Assembly: GCA_022565805.1 (NCBI GenBank)
Contig: JAIULZ010000022.1
Span: 1 to 41,279, forward strand
Source of the DNA: Balneolales bacterium
Lineage (GTDB): Bacteria > Bacteroidota > Rhodothermia > Balneolales > Cyclonatronaceae
Length of the DNA stretch: 41,279 bases
Direction: 5' to 3'
The notes under the pieces were generated by a model that did not search any database, had not been told where the DNA came from, and saw only the letters and a program-made list of their open reading frames with translations. The position numbers were made by a program, and so were the translations under genes. Below are positions 1 through 9,303 of this stretch, in pieces; position 1 is the first letter of the stretch, and each line of letters opens with the position of its first letter.

Positions 1-180
1 AAATAAGTTGATTTGTAGCCACTACACGGTCTTTTTGCGGAAGTTAAGCTAGCTCAAATACTGTCTATTGATTGAGGATATATTTTGAGAATTCCCCGGT
101 CTCGTGCCATCGGTCGCCATGCATACCTTAACATGAGACATGACAGTATTGAATCTCTTGACTAAGTAATCTAAAAATTA
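1..180. other. Intergenic, nothing recognised
   Basis: This stretch lies downstream of the minus-strand transporter gene. I see no convincing open reading frame, RNA gene or strong hairpin with a T-tract in it. It may contain the 3' end of the transporter transcript and part of the neighbouring intergenic region beyond the window. Confidence 0.5.
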
Positions 181-1677
181 CTATTCAGACTCCATTTTAT
201 CCGCAATCCTTGAATTAAACACGATTAGTAGCCCAAGTATTAATCCCGCCTGAAATACGAAAGTAGCAAATGAGTAAAGGTCGAACGGGTTGAACCAGCT
301 GTCTGGGGCGAATACAAATATAGACTGATACAGCCACCAACCTAATAAAACGACTGCTTCTGCAGGTATTACGTAGGCGATTAAAAATTTCCAGAGCTTG
401 TGAATTCCGGTTACCGCCTCTCCTGCCGCTAAAATTTCGGCCGTAAATCGATCTTTACCGTAAATAAGTACAGCTACAGAAACGAAAAGTCCGGATACCA
501 TTAGCCCCACACCCCATACAAAATCCTGATTCGCGAATATATTGAGTGATATCGCTGATGGAATTCCCATCAAAAACCCGGCAAGACAAACTACCGAAGT
601 TGCTCTCATCCGTACCCAGCCACAATCTATCAGAACCTTAGTAGCGAGCTCGATCATGGCAATCAAGCTACTGAATGCCGCAAATGATAGTGCAAGAAAA
701 AATAAAACCGCAAGCATTTTGCCACCGGCCATTTGCATAAATAGCTGTGGCATCCAGATAAAGGTTAAACCGGTTGAGGCTGGTCCGGAATTCTGCATGA
801 TGTCAATAATGGCCGCCTGAGAAAGGCTGGCACCCAAAATGGCAAAAACAGTTGCAAAAATGGTAATTGCGGCCCATAAAGACACCAGGTTATTGCCGAT
901 TCCGGTTTGAAATGCACTCATAACAATCCGGTCTGATTTTCGCATATACGCGCCATAGGTTAAAATGAGCCCCCATCCTGCTCCGGTATCCCATGCGTTT
1001 TGAGTAAGAGCTTCCAGCCAGACCCTGCCGTTTAGTAGCATGCCCCATTCCGGCGTAAATAAATATCGAACACCTTCCATACTACCAGGTAGCGTTAGTG
1101 CCCGAACCCCCGCTAGCAGTAGAATTATCAGCAAAGAAGGAACTAGAACCAGGTTTACCCTTTCAATCATTTTCACCCCGTTCAGCACCACATAGCCTGC
1201 AAGGCCTATAGCCAAAGCATGAAATAAAACCGGCAGTATCCCCGACTGAAAAGAGTTCCACATCAGATCGGCTTCTTCGGGCGAAGTTGGTAAAGGATGC
1301 ATGGCCGACTGTATGAAATAGTAAATTGTCCAACCCGCTACTACGCTGTAATAGAACATAATTGCAGTTGCGACAAAAGCAACAAAACCACCCAGCCAGG
1401 CAAATTTTCTACCGATAAGCGAAATAAAAGAGCCAATTACGCTTCTGCGCCCGTTTCTTCCTATTGCATATTCTGCGATGATGAGTGGAATAGACCAAAG
1501 CATTAGCGATATAACCCAAGCCAGAATAAAGACCCCTGCTCCTTCTTCCCCGCCATTTTGGGCAGCAATTCTGGGAAAACGCCAGATATTTCCGGTCCCA
1601 ACGGCAATCCCAAGTACGCTAATTATTAAACCCCATTTACTTGTAAAGCGAAGAACAGCTTCTTTAGCTTTGGTCAT
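181..1677 (-). CDS. Sodium-dependent transporter, NSS/SNF family
   Basis: This encodes a 498-residue polytopic inner-membrane protein of the neurotransmitter:sodium symporter family (LeuT fold), expected to import an amino acid or similar amine with Na+. The N-terminus (residues about 11-43) has the family signature: a W, then a glycine-rich first helix with GTGNIWRFP, and the QNGG that follows. About 11-12 hydrophobic segments cover the rest, and the length fits bacterial NSS members (450-510). The ATG start has no clear Shine-Dalgarno sequence. The gene lies 98 bases downstream of the M1 peptidase on the same strand, so an amino-acid or peptide scavenging pair is possible, though only inferred. 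The substrate cannot be read from the sequence. Family assignment is secure. Confidence 0.93.
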   Translation of the reverse strand: MTKAKEAVLRFTSKWGLIISVLGIAVGTGNIWRFPRIAAQNGGEEGAGVFILAWVISLMLWSIPLIIAEYAIGRNGRRSVIGSFISLIGRKFAWLGGFVAFVATAIMFYYSVVAGWTIYYFIQSAMHPLPTSPEEADLMWNSFQSGILPVLFHALAIGLAGYVVLNGVKMIERVNLVLVPSLLIILLLAGVRALTLPGSMEGVRYLFTPEWGMLLNGRVWLEALTQNAWDTGAGWGLILTYGAYMRKSDRIVMSAFQTGIGNNLVSLWAAITIFATVFAILGASLSQAAIIDIMQNSGPASTGLTFIWMPQLFMQMAGGKMLAVLFFLALSFAAFSSLIAMIELATKVLIDCGWVRMRATSVVCLAGFLMGIPSAISLNIFANQDFVWGVGLMVSGLFVSVAVLIYGKDRFTAEILAAGEAVTGIHKLWKFLIAYVIPAEAVVLLGWWLYQSIFVFAPDSWFNPFDLYSFATFVFQAGLILGLLIVFNSRIADKMESE

Positions 1678-1775
1678 TTTCAGTAAAGATAATTGAGTAA
1701 AAAGTGATCTATTTAAGACTCTATGCTAGCTTGAATTTAAAGCTCCGGATATCTTAAGGGTTTACAGCGATCATT

Positions 1776-4319
1776 TCAATCACTAAAAACATTATTGAGA
1801 ATACGTATTTCGTCTTCGTTATCTGTTCGTTCGCGCAACTCGCGCAGGGCATTTATTGCTTCTTCATTGCCATAAGATCTGATTGCTCGAATGGCGTGCA
1901 GGCGATTTTCAGGGTATGGGTCATTAAGAACTTCAATCATCAGGCTAAGGCTTTCGTCTGTCATTTGATAACGCGGAGCACTGGAAGCAACATAAGAAAG
2001 TGCTTTACTACGAAAAGAAGCGTTGCCAGGCATTGCAGCTAGTTTGAGCATGGTTCTGAAGGATTCGGGAGTACCGCTTATGAGCATTGCATCTGCCACT
2101 GCATTCCTTAGTAAATGATTCCAGGAATAACTTTCTGCAAACGGAATAATCAGCTCTTCGGCGTCTTCGAATCCTGCGCGCATATAGCTTACAATGGCTT
2201 GTGCAGCAATAAAATAGCTACTATCATGCAGAGCTTTTTGTAAATGGTTCTGTACCCCTTCGAGTTGCGGGAAGTGTTCTAATAGCTGTATCACTTCTGT
2301 ATGAACCCGAAAATAAGCTTCATTTTCGGAGTTAATACTCAGCGCAAACTGAGCATTTTCCTGCGTTCTTTCCTGCCTTAGAATTTCCATAGCCAATCCC
2401 CTGATTTCAGGAGAATCATCATCACGAACGACTAAACGCAGATTTTCTGTAAAGTCTGTACCGATTCTGTTTCCTTTTACATAATGAAGCGCATTATATC
2501 TTGTCGCAATTTCATGATGCTGTAGTCTTCCGATTAGCTGCTCATCACTTAAATCCTCATGAAGAACGGCAAGCTGAACGGACTGCGGATCGAAAATTAC
2601 ATCTGCAATATTCTCGGATACCGGCATCCTGATTACATTTTCAATTTCTGAAATTCTGACCGGAATAGACATTGTGTTGCCATCTGAAAAACGAACTTCT
2701 GCTATACTTTCAAGCCGGTAAACTGGCTGACGTGTAATATCATGAATCTGATTAATGCTGATTTCAAGAGTATCTGAATCAGACCCTTCGTGTACAGCCC
2801 AGCTTATAGATAAGTCCGGATGCCCGGGTTCGAAAAACCACTGATCAAAAAACCAGCTTAGCGATAGTCCACTCTCCTGCTCGAATGCCCTGCGCACATC
2901 ATGCATGTCTACAGCGCTGTACTCATGCTCTCTTAAAAAAAGCTGAAGCGCACTCCACCAAACCTCATCTCCTACATAATGATGCAGCATACCGAGAACC
3001 TGACCCGCTTTCGCATAGGTATGTCTGTCGTACATGTCTTCTGGCTCGGAATACTGATTGAAAATAATGGGTCTTCTGTATCTTGTAGCTTCAGTAAAGT
3101 AATCTGCCTTATGATTTAGACTGTGCCAGCGACCCGCATTTTCATCAATGCGGTCGATTTTGTACAGGGTTTCGAAGTAATTTGCAAAACCTTCGTTAAA
3201 CGGTAAGTTTGCCCAGTCTTTACACGTAACAAGGTTTCCAAACCACTGATGCACCAGCTCGTGAACGATTAAGGCCGTATTATTTAGATCGCGGGCACCG
3301 CGGCAGTCGAACTGTACCAGGTTATAGAGAATGGTGGCGGATGTATTTTCCATACCGCGCGCTATGAATTCATGAACAGGAACCTGAGCATAACTACCCC
3401 ATGGATAGGGATAATCGAAACGATCATTGAAATAATCCATGATATCTTCTGTATGAGCATAGATATCATCTTTATAGGCCGCATATTTTGGTTCGGTGTA
3501 GTAGGCATAATAAATATCGTTAACCCAGCGGTCTGTAACATCAAATACGCCAACAGCAAGTGCGAATAAATATGGCGTATGCGGCAGGTCGAGTCTCCAG
3601 TAATCGGTTCTGAGATTATTTGCGGGATCTGAAGATGATGATATCAAAAAACCATTAGAAAGTGTGGTCATGGAATCGGGTACCGTTAGCCAGAATTCCT
3701 GCGTAGTACGTTCTGCGGGATGATCTATAGTTGGCAGCCAGAAACTATTGTCTTCGGGTTGACCGAGAGTCCAGATTTGCGTTGGCTTGGAAGGGTCTTT
3801 GCCCAGAGGATCAACAAAGTAAAGTCCTCTGCGTGGTGGAAATGAGGTAAAGTCTATGGTAACCGAAAGCGTATCATCACGGCTGTAGCTGCGATCGAGA
3901 AGAATCGATACCGTGGCTGAATCCTGACGAATAGCAAGCTCTTCTCCGCTACTAGTTAAGGTAATACTATGGAAGTCTGTCGTCTTACTATCCAGAATTA
4001 AAATTTGATTATTGTTCCTGATACTTGTAAAAAGCAGTTCCGTTGAGCCAATTACAGCCTGCTGCTCGAAATCGAATGATAATCTTGCGGCCTGATGATG
4101 CAGATTCCATGTTCGGGGACGCAGAAAACGTGGCTCACCTTCCAAAAGAACCCAGTCTGTCGCTACAGATGGAACTCTGTGTACTTCAGGATGAATTTCT
4201 TCAAAAAAGATTTCATGTTCAGGCTCTGTAGTGGTTGTGCTTGTTGGAGAACAACCAAGCTGAAAACCAAGAGCAACTATCATAATTGCCGTGCATACAC
4301 CAAATAATCCGGATTTCAT
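1776..4319 (-). CDS. M1 family metallopeptidase lipoprotein with HEAT-like C-terminus
   Basis: This encodes a zinc aminopeptidase-type protein of the gluzincin M1 family, probably anchored to the outer membrane. I chose the ATG at 4319 (847 residues); an in-frame ATG at 4343 would add eight residues and spoil the short signal peptide. With the chosen start, a hydrophobic signal ends in a lipobox, FQLGC, with Cys23. The exopeptidase motif GMEN is at 322-325. The zinc motif HELVH is at 353-357 and the third ligand Glu376 (in NEGFAN) lies exactly 18 residues beyond it, as in active M1 enzymes. The last ~250 residues look like HEAT-type helical repeats. All catalytic residues are present. Substrate range is unknown; cleavage of short peptides at the cell surface is the likely role. 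Confidence 0.93.
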   Translation of the reverse strand: MKSGLFGVCTAIMIVALGFQLGCSPTSTTTTEPEHEIFFEEIHPEVHRVPSVATDWVLLEGEPRFLRPRTWNLHHQAARLSFDFEQQAVIGSTELLFTSIRNNNQILILDSKTTDFHSITLTSSGEELAIRQDSATVSILLDRSYSRDDTLSVTIDFTSFPPRRGLYFVDPLGKDPSKPTQIWTLGQPEDNSFWLPTIDHPAERTTQEFWLTVPDSMTTLSNGFLISSSSDPANNLRTDYWRLDLPHTPYLFALAVGVFDVTDRWVNDIYYAYYTEPKYAAYKDDIYAHTEDIMDYFNDRFDYPYPWGSYAQVPVHEFIARGMENTSATILYNLVQFDCRGARDLNNTALIVHELVHQWFGNLVTCKDWANLPFNEGFANYFETLYKIDRIDENAGRWHSLNHKADYFTEATRYRRPIIFNQYSEPEDMYDRHTYAKAGQVLGMLHHYVGDEVWWSALQLFLREHEYSAVDMHDVRRAFEQESGLSLSWFFDQWFFEPGHPDLSISWAVHEGSDSDTLEISINQIHDITRQPVYRLESIAEVRFSDGNTMSIPVRISEIENVIRMPVSENIADVIFDPQSVQLAVLHEDLSDEQLIGRLQHHEIATRYNALHYVKGNRIGTDFTENLRLVVRDDDSPEIRGLAMEILRQERTQENAQFALSINSENEAYFRVHTEVIQLLEHFPQLEGVQNHLQKALHDSSYFIAAQAIVSYMRAGFEDAEELIIPFAESYSWNHLLRNAVADAMLISGTPESFRTMLKLAAMPGNASFRSKALSYVASSAPRYQMTDESLSLMIEVLNDPYPENRLHAIRAIRSYGNEEAINALRELRERTDNEDEIRILNNVFSD

Positions 4320-4343
4320 ATTTTCCAGTAAGAAGAACTTCAT

Positions 4344-4662
4344 AATTGTAAATCGTAATAAGTTGTCAGAAACTTGATAGTACCTTTTGCTATTCCTATT
4401 ATAACAAGTTTTGAAGATACAGCCCTAAAGATTCATTTTAAAAATGAATCTGCACCGTAATTGCAATAGAGATGCCTTGTAAGCCGTTACATCTCAATTT
4501 CTAAATAGTTTCTGCGGGCAGGTGTCTTTATGGATTTGGTGCTAAGCCGTATGTTGAAACCCGGTGAATAACCTAAGCAAGACGAACAAATAATCTACAT
4601 CAAAGCCCCACTTATTTATTGCTCTGCAATATTTTAACAGTACTTATTTAAATTAATTCTTG
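4344..4662. other. Divergent intergenic region, M1 peptidase / GT117
   Basis: About 320 bases separate the divergent peptidase and glycosyltransferase genes and should hold both promoters. The main structure is the perfect inverted repeat at 4429-4451. A second small hairpin has arms GAGATG (4469-4474) and CATCTC (4490-4495). The octamer TAAGCCGT occurs twice, near 4480 and 4544. I could not match the region to a known RNA family or riboswitch. Confidence 0.4.
4429..4451. repeat. Perfect 11-bp inverted repeat (possible operator)
   Basis: The arms AGATTCATTTT (4429-4439) and AAAATGAATCT (4441-4451) are exact reverse complements around a single central base. The site lies about 110 bases from the peptidase start and 210 bases from the glycosyltransferase start, between divergent genes. 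No T-tract follows on either strand, so an operator for a dimeric regulator is more likely than a terminator. Function is inferred. Confidence 0.45.
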
Positions 4663-7600
4663 ATGCAAACTGATCATAAAAGTCTGAACCGTCTCTTTGC
4701 CCTGTTTAGCTTTTTATTCGCTTTTATTTTATACGTTGTTACACTGGCGCCCACAGCAAGTTTCTGGGATCCGGCAGAGCGAATTGCCACATCATACAGT
4801 TTAACCATTCCGCATCCGCCGGGAGCGCCCATGTATTTATTGCTCGGCCGCTTCTTTTCCATGTTCGTACCCACCGAATATGTGGCATACAGCATTAATA
4901 TGATGAGTGCGCTTTCTTCGGGCATTACAATCGCGCTGTTGTATTTAATTGTTGTGCGTCTGGTACGCACTTTTAACGAAGGGCATCCCGATGAATGGTC
5001 TGTTTCTGCCCGAATCGCCATGTACGGCGGTGCACTTATTGGTGCTCTTACTTTTGCTGCAACAGACAGCCTTTGGTTTATTTCCGTTGAGGCAGAAACA
5101 TATGCTATGTCGCTAACTTTTACAGCCCTCGTTTTTTGGATGTCGCTCAAATGGGCATCTCAGGCAGATGAGCCCGGTAACGAGCGTTGGCTGGTGTTTA
5201 TAGCTTATTTAATTGGTCTGGCTTTTGGTATTCACTTGCTTAATCTACTTGCAATTTTTGCTATTGCACTAATCATTTATTTCAGAAAATTTGAGTTTAC
5301 CTTTTTAGGCTTTTTAGCCTGTATTGGCCTTTCAGTAACAGCGTTTCTTGTAATTTTCCCCGGTACAATTATTTGGTTGCCTACTCTTGCAAATACGCTT
5401 AGTGAAATATCTGTAGGCCTGATTGGTCCGGGTATTTTCATGTTTTTTGTATTGGGCATTCTGGCAGCCGGTATTTATTTCACCCACAAGAAAAAATACA
5501 AGGTCGCCAACTATATAATTGTAGCCTATACGGCTATAATGATTGGTTACTCTAGTTATGCGGTAATCTTTATACGATCTATGACCGATCCGGCTATCGA
5601 CCAGAATAACCCGGATAATATCGAACGATTTACCAGCTACATTAAAAGAGAGCAATATGGCTCTGCCCCGCTTCTTTTCGACCGAAGCTTCGATAATACC
5701 ACGATGGATATTCCGAGAGACCAAAAGAGGTTTTTCCCGCGCCGGTATTCATCACAGCCTGCCCATATGGCTGCATACGCAAATTATAACAGCGATCTTC
5801 ATTTCTTTTTCAGCTATCAGCTGGGTCATATGTATTTCAGATATTTTAACTGGAATTTCATTGGCAGACAGGCAGATATACAAGACACCCCTTCCTATTT
5901 CGGAACATTCAGAGCTGATGAACGTTTTGCCGATAATAAAGCGAATAACTTTTATTGGTATCTCCCCTTCCTGCTCGGGCTCTTCGGCATAATTTATCAT
6001 TTTGTTCGAGACTGGAAGAGGGCGCTATCGGTAATGGCACTTTTTGTAATGACGGGCATTGCTATTGTTGTGTTCCTCAATCAAACCCCGATGCAGCCGC
6101 GAGAACGGGATTATTCCTATGCGGGATCATTTTTTGCATTCTCCATTTTTATAGGCCTTGGCGCTACCGGTGTGCTCGATATGATTCGAACAGCAATCAA
6201 CAACAAATTTGCTCTTCTAGGAGTTTTGCTGGCCATGTATCTGCTTGTCCCGCTTCGGGTGCTAACAGAAAACTTTGATGATCACGATCGAAGTCTTAGG
6301 TATGTAGCTCCGGATTATGCCTATAACCTTCTAAATTCTGTAGAACCCTACGGTATTTTATTCACAAACGGAGACAATGATACGTTCCCGCTTTGGTTTT
6401 TGCAGGAAGTTTACGGTATAAGAACCGACGTTCGTATCGTTTGCCTTAGCCTTGCCAATACGAGCTGGTATATAGACCAGATTAAGAATCGGTGGAACTA
6501 CGATTCGCCGCCTGTACGTCTTTCGCTCACCAATCGTGAAATTCAGCGAATTGAAGATAAATTCCGATTTGAGCGCGACAGTGATTTCCACAGACCTGGA
6601 AATGTGCGAATTCCTTTTAACAGAGAGAATTATTTACGAATGACGGCCTCACAGCCAGAAACCGGTATGACAACAATTCCTGAGTTAATAGAGTCCGGCT
6701 CAAATGAGTGGCCGTCTAACTTACATGCTCCAGAATTCAGCTTTAGGATGAATCCTGAGGATATGGAGGATGAGATCGTATTCTTCCACCAGGGAATTCC
6801 ACTTTTCTCAGATGGTGATCGCTCCTTCTATTACACCCGAATTCAGGATGATATTGTTCTCGATATCGTAAGAGAAAATATTAATCATCGCCCCATTTAC
6901 TTTGCAATTACTGTCGCCGGCGACGCTATGCTTGGAATGGAAAATTACCTGCGGCTCGAAGGTAAAGCGTTCAGAGTTATTCCAAACCGCCATGAAGAAG
7001 AGTTTGGCCATTTAGATACAGAAATACATGCAGAGCGCCTCGAGCAATTCCGATTGCGCTACGTAAATGATGAAAGAAATTATCTGGACCAGAACAAACG
7101 CAGAATGCTGGATAATTACCGCACTATCATTACACGCCAAGCTAATGCATTTATACAAACCGGCGATTACGCCGAGGCTAATCGTTGGCTCGAATGGGGC
7201 GAGTATAAGATTCCATTTAATACAGTTACTCCAGACTTAACCTCTGCGTTAACCTATGCCCTTAGATTTGCTCAGGCACAAAATACCGAAGCCGGAGAGC
7301 GCCTTGGACTCGAGTTTCTGCCACGATTTATGAGTGAGTTGGAGCGAAGCCTTAAACAAATGGACGATGCAGAACTCGAAATAGATCGGATACGCAGGCA
7401 ACTCAGAGAGCGGTCGCGGGCTGATCAGCGGGCGCGCCTAATGGCAAGATCACAGCATCTGGAAAATAATCTGCGCCGCTATCATCGAAGCTACACCAAT
7501 AATATGTCGCGACTTATTGTAATGCAGCGTATTTTTTATATTACAGGTAACGAGTCTATAGCAGTTTCAATAGCAGACGATATAAACAGGATGGTTGGCA

Positions 7601-7665
7601 CAGAAACCAATTTTCCTCGTACCGAGTCAGAAAATATGGAGCATTTCAGCCGTATATTCTTTTAA
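4663..7665 (+). CDS. GT117 / TMEM260-like (DUF2723) membrane glycosyltransferase
   Basis: This encodes a 1000-residue protein with a large multi-spanning N-terminal half and a soluble C-terminal half, matching the DUF2723 family (PF11028, TMEM260-like, CAZy GT117), thought to O-mannosylate proteins on the non-cytoplasmic side of the membrane. The acidic loop after the first helix (FWDPAERIATSY, residues about 34-45) is followed by HPPGAP (51-56), the family hallmark. The usual bacterial form, as I recall it, is WDCGEFI, so WDPAERI is a variant that keeps the Asp and Glu. NGDNDTFPLWFLQEV in the second half is also typical. The C-terminus is helical and charged, possibly coiled coil around the DAELEIDRIRRQLRER stretch. 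ATG at 4663 is preferred over the TTG just before it. A terminator follows at 7724-7761. Confidence 0.85.
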   Translation: MQTDHKSLNRLFALFSFLFAFILYVVTLAPTASFWDPAERIATSYSLTIPHPPGAPMYLLLGRFFSMFVPTEYVAYSINMMSALSSGITIALLYLIVVRLVRTFNEGHPDEWSVSARIAMYGGALIGALTFAATDSLWFISVEAETYAMSLTFTALVFWMSLKWASQADEPGNERWLVFIAYLIGLAFGIHLLNLLAIFAIALIIYFRKFEFTFLGFLACIGLSVTAFLVIFPGTIIWLPTLANTLSEISVGLIGPGIFMFFVLGILAAGIYFTHKKKYKVANYIIVAYTAIMIGYSSYAVIFIRSMTDPAIDQNNPDNIERFTSYIKREQYGSAPLLFDRSFDNTTMDIPRDQKRFFPRRYSSQPAHMAAYANYNSDLHFFFSYQLGHMYFRYFNWNFIGRQADIQDTPSYFGTFRADERFADNKANNFYWYLPFLLGLFGIIYHFVRDWKRALSVMALFVMTGIAIVVFLNQTPMQPRERDYSYAGSFFAFSIFIGLGATGVLDMIRTAINNKFALLGVLLAMYLLVPLRVLTENFDDHDRSLRYVAPDYAYNLLNSVEPYGILFTNGDNDTFPLWFLQEVYGIRTDVRIVCLSLANTSWYIDQIKNRWNYDSPPVRLSLTNREIQRIEDKFRFERDSDFHRPGNVRIPFNRENYLRMTASQPETGMTTIPELIESGSNEWPSNLHAPEFSFRMNPEDMEDEIVFFHQGIPLFSDGDRSFYYTRIQDDIVLDIVRENINHRPIYFAITVAGDAMLGMENYLRLEGKAFRVIPNRHEEEFGHLDTEIHAERLEQFRLRYVNDERNYLDQNKRRMLDNYRTIITRQANAFIQTGDYAEANRWLEWGEYKIPFNTVTPDLTSALTYALRFAQAQNTEAGERLGLEFLPRFMSELERSLKQMDDAELEIDRIRRQLRERSRADQRARLMARSQHLENNLRRYHRSYTNNMSRLIVMQRIFYITGNESIAVSIADDINRMVGTETNFPRTESENMEHFSRIFF

Positions 7666-7723
7666 ATGGAATCATTTGAATCTTGTCTCGCATTTTTACT
7701 TATTTTTGAGTTTGGTCTGTGTT

Positions 7724-7761
7724 AAAAAGGTTTCATATTTCTTAAACAATGAAACCTTTTT
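7724..7761 (+). terminator. Rho-independent terminator after GT117 gene
   Basis: The 13-bp arms AAAAAGGTTTCAT (7724-7736) and ATGAAACCTTTTT (7749-7761) are perfect complements with a 12-base loop and end in a T-run. They lie about 60 bases past the glycosyltransferase stop codon. The A-run on the left arm would also give U residues on the minus strand. Confidence 0.85.
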
Positions 7762-7874
7762 ATTCAGTCTGCGTAATAAGTTAGTTTATCCGGGCGAATT
7801 ACACTGCCCTTTTAGTTTTATGAAATATTAGATGCCGTTTCTGGCCTTGATTTTGAATGAATAATTAAAAATCT

Positions 7875-8333
7875 ATGATTTTAACTTTTTCGACCGATAA
7901 CATTCGCGAAATTACTGAACTGCTGGGTTGCGATTACAAGCAAATCGGGGAAGTATCCCGATTTACAGTAAAACCGGAAAATAATGAGCTTAAAACGGTC
8001 ATAGAAATACATATGGGCCTTAAAGTAGACGGTAAAGAAACCAATATCGTTTCTGTCTACTCTCATAATTCTTTTCTTCAACTACATAATTGTACTGGTT
8101 TTGTTGCGAGTAAAACCCTTCAGCAAATTACGTTTTTTGGGAAGCTGGGAGGGCAAACAACAGGCTTGATTATTGAGAAGAATGGCGGCATCAGCATGTA
8201 TGCAAATGTTGATGACACCCTTTTGAACGGTGACTTTACTAAACTTCCGCCCGAGGTTATGATGTGTAGCGTGGCCCTATCTCTTACGGAGTCCTTAGAT
8301 TTCGAAGATTTTTCTTTCGATGATGATGTCTGA
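7875..8333 (+). CDS. Conserved-looking hypothetical protein, acidic tail
   Basis: I do not recognise this 152-residue protein. It is soluble in appearance, with no signal peptide or membrane segment, and seems to be alternating beta and helix. A central glycine-rich patch (FFGKLGGQTTGLIIEKNGG) is followed by a region ending in a strongly acidic tail (DFEDFSFDDDV). The ATG start at 7875 has no Shine-Dalgarno, which is ordinary in this window. It lies downstream of the glycosyltransferase terminator and 86 bases upstream of ybeY, on the same strand, so it may be the first gene of the ybeY-smg-topoisomerase cluster. Coding reality is supported by length, position and codon use in line with the neighbours. 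No function is offered. Confidence 0.75.
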   Translation: MILTFSTDNIREITELLGCDYKQIGEVSRFTVKPENNELKTVIEIHMGLKVDGKETNIVSVYSHNSFLQLHNCTGFVASKTLQQITFFGKLGGQTTGLIIEKNGGISMYANVDDTLLNGDFTKLPPEVMMCSVALSLTESLDFEDFSFDDDV

Positions 8334-8419
8334 AATTGAATTATGCATGCCATCAATTTGAATTTCACCTGTTAATTAACCATTTTACCAGCACATACTT
8401 ACAGTAACCTATTCAAGTA

Positions 8420-8860
8420 TTGGAGCAAAATACGTTTCACCTTAGCATAACAAATCAATCCGGTTTATCTCATAACATAGATGCAGCTCGCCTTGAAAGC
8501 CTGTATCTTTTAATGTCTGATGAGGAGAAAGTGACGCTTCATTTTATTGAAATTGTACTGATAACCGAAGAGATGATTGTACAAATTAATAAAGAGTTTT
8601 TGGGTAAAGACTACATTACAGACATTATTACTTTTCCTTACCACGAAGATGGTGAGCCAATTGAGGGCACGCTTTTTTGTTGTCTACCGCGTATTTATGA
8701 TCAGGCTAAAGAGTTTCTGACTACAGAAACTGACGAATTATACCGAATTTGTATCCATGGTTTACTCCATTTAGTAGGTTATACCGATACATCCGGTCCT
8801 GAAAAGAAACGAATGACCCATAAAGAAAATGAGTATTTAGAAAGGCTAAAAGATTTATGA
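8420..8860 (+). CDS. ybeY: Endoribonuclease YbeY (rRNA maturation / ribosome quality control)
   Basis: This 146-residue protein matches YbeY, the metal-dependent single-strand endoribonuclease that acts in 16S rRNA 3' end maturation. The family motif appears as HGLLHLVGYTD at residues 113-123. His113 and His117 are the first two metal ligands. The third ligand position, usually His in HGxxHLxGYDH, is Asp123 here; I recall the same replacement in Bacteroidota YbeY proteins. The upstream strand TDIITFPYH also fits. The start is the TTG at 8420; the next in-frame ATG (residue 32) would remove conserved N-terminal sequence. Its stop overlaps the smg start by four bases (ATGA), showing translational coupling. 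Confidence 0.9.
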   Translation: MEQNTFHLSITNQSGLSHNIDAARLESLYLLMSDEEKVTLHFIEIVLITEEMIVQINKEFLGKDYITDIITFPYHEDGEPIEGTLFCCLPRIYDQAKEFLTTETDELYRICIHGLLHLVGYTDTSGPEKKRMTHKENEYLERLKDL

Positions 8861-9303
8861 GAGCAAGTGTAATCGATTTAATTATTCGTATTGCAAAAGA
8901 TATCCACTCTGGCAGTAGCCTGCAGGAACTAGACAAAAATGCATTTAGTAATGTTGACACTGCAGAACGTTCGGCTGCCTATTCATGGATTATGCAAAAA
9001 ATTGAAAATGGGGAACTTAGCAGCTCCGAAAAAACAAAGTCTAAACGCAATTTAAGAGTGTTGCATATTGCTGAACGCTCTATGATTACAACAGAAGCCT
9101 ATGGATACCTTCTCGAACTCTATAATCTTGGGCTAATTAACCACAGCGACTTAGAAAGTATTATCGAAAGCTTTATGATGAATGCGTTCGAAAAAGTAAC
9201 ACTTGAAAAGATGAAAGAAACGGTTGCAAGAGTCGTATTTGGGAAAGATGACAAACAGCGCCCCGGTAATGTATATCTCAAAGGAAATGAACGCATTAAT
9301 TAA
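8857..9303 (+). CDS. smg: Smg-like (DUF494) protein
   Basis: This 148-residue soluble helical protein matches the DUF494/Smg family by pattern: an N-terminal helix (MRASVIDLIIRIAKDI), a variable middle, then a helix pair of the form R-x-L-x(3)-E-R-x(3)-T-x-E-A-x-G-Y-L-L-x-L and a closing DLESIIESFMMNAFEKVTLEKMKETVARVVF stretch, which parallels the E. coli Smg end (GFLLFL, REMVIERV, LDDLKWVILMVLF). The molecular function of Smg is not established. Context supports the call: in E. coli smg lies directly upstream of topA, and here a topoisomerase-like gene follows after about 100 bases. It overlaps ybeY by four bases. Confidence 0.72.
   Translation: MRASVIDLIIRIAKDIHSGSSLQELDKNAFSNVDTAERSAAYSWIMQKIENGELSSSEKTKSKRNLRVLHIAERSMITTEAYGYLLELYNLGLINHSDLESIIESFMMNAFEKVTLEKMKETVARVVFGKDDKQRPGNVYLKGNERIN

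Noticed and set aside
4453-4600. Structured RNA between the M1 and GT117 genes
   Set aside because: Only a 6-bp stem and a repeated TAAGCCGT were found; this is too weak to call an RNA gene or riboswitch.
8331-8367. Terminator after the hypothetical gene (TGAAATT/AATTTCA)
   Set aside because: The stem is short, AT-only and without a T-tract, and ybeY follows closely on the same strand.
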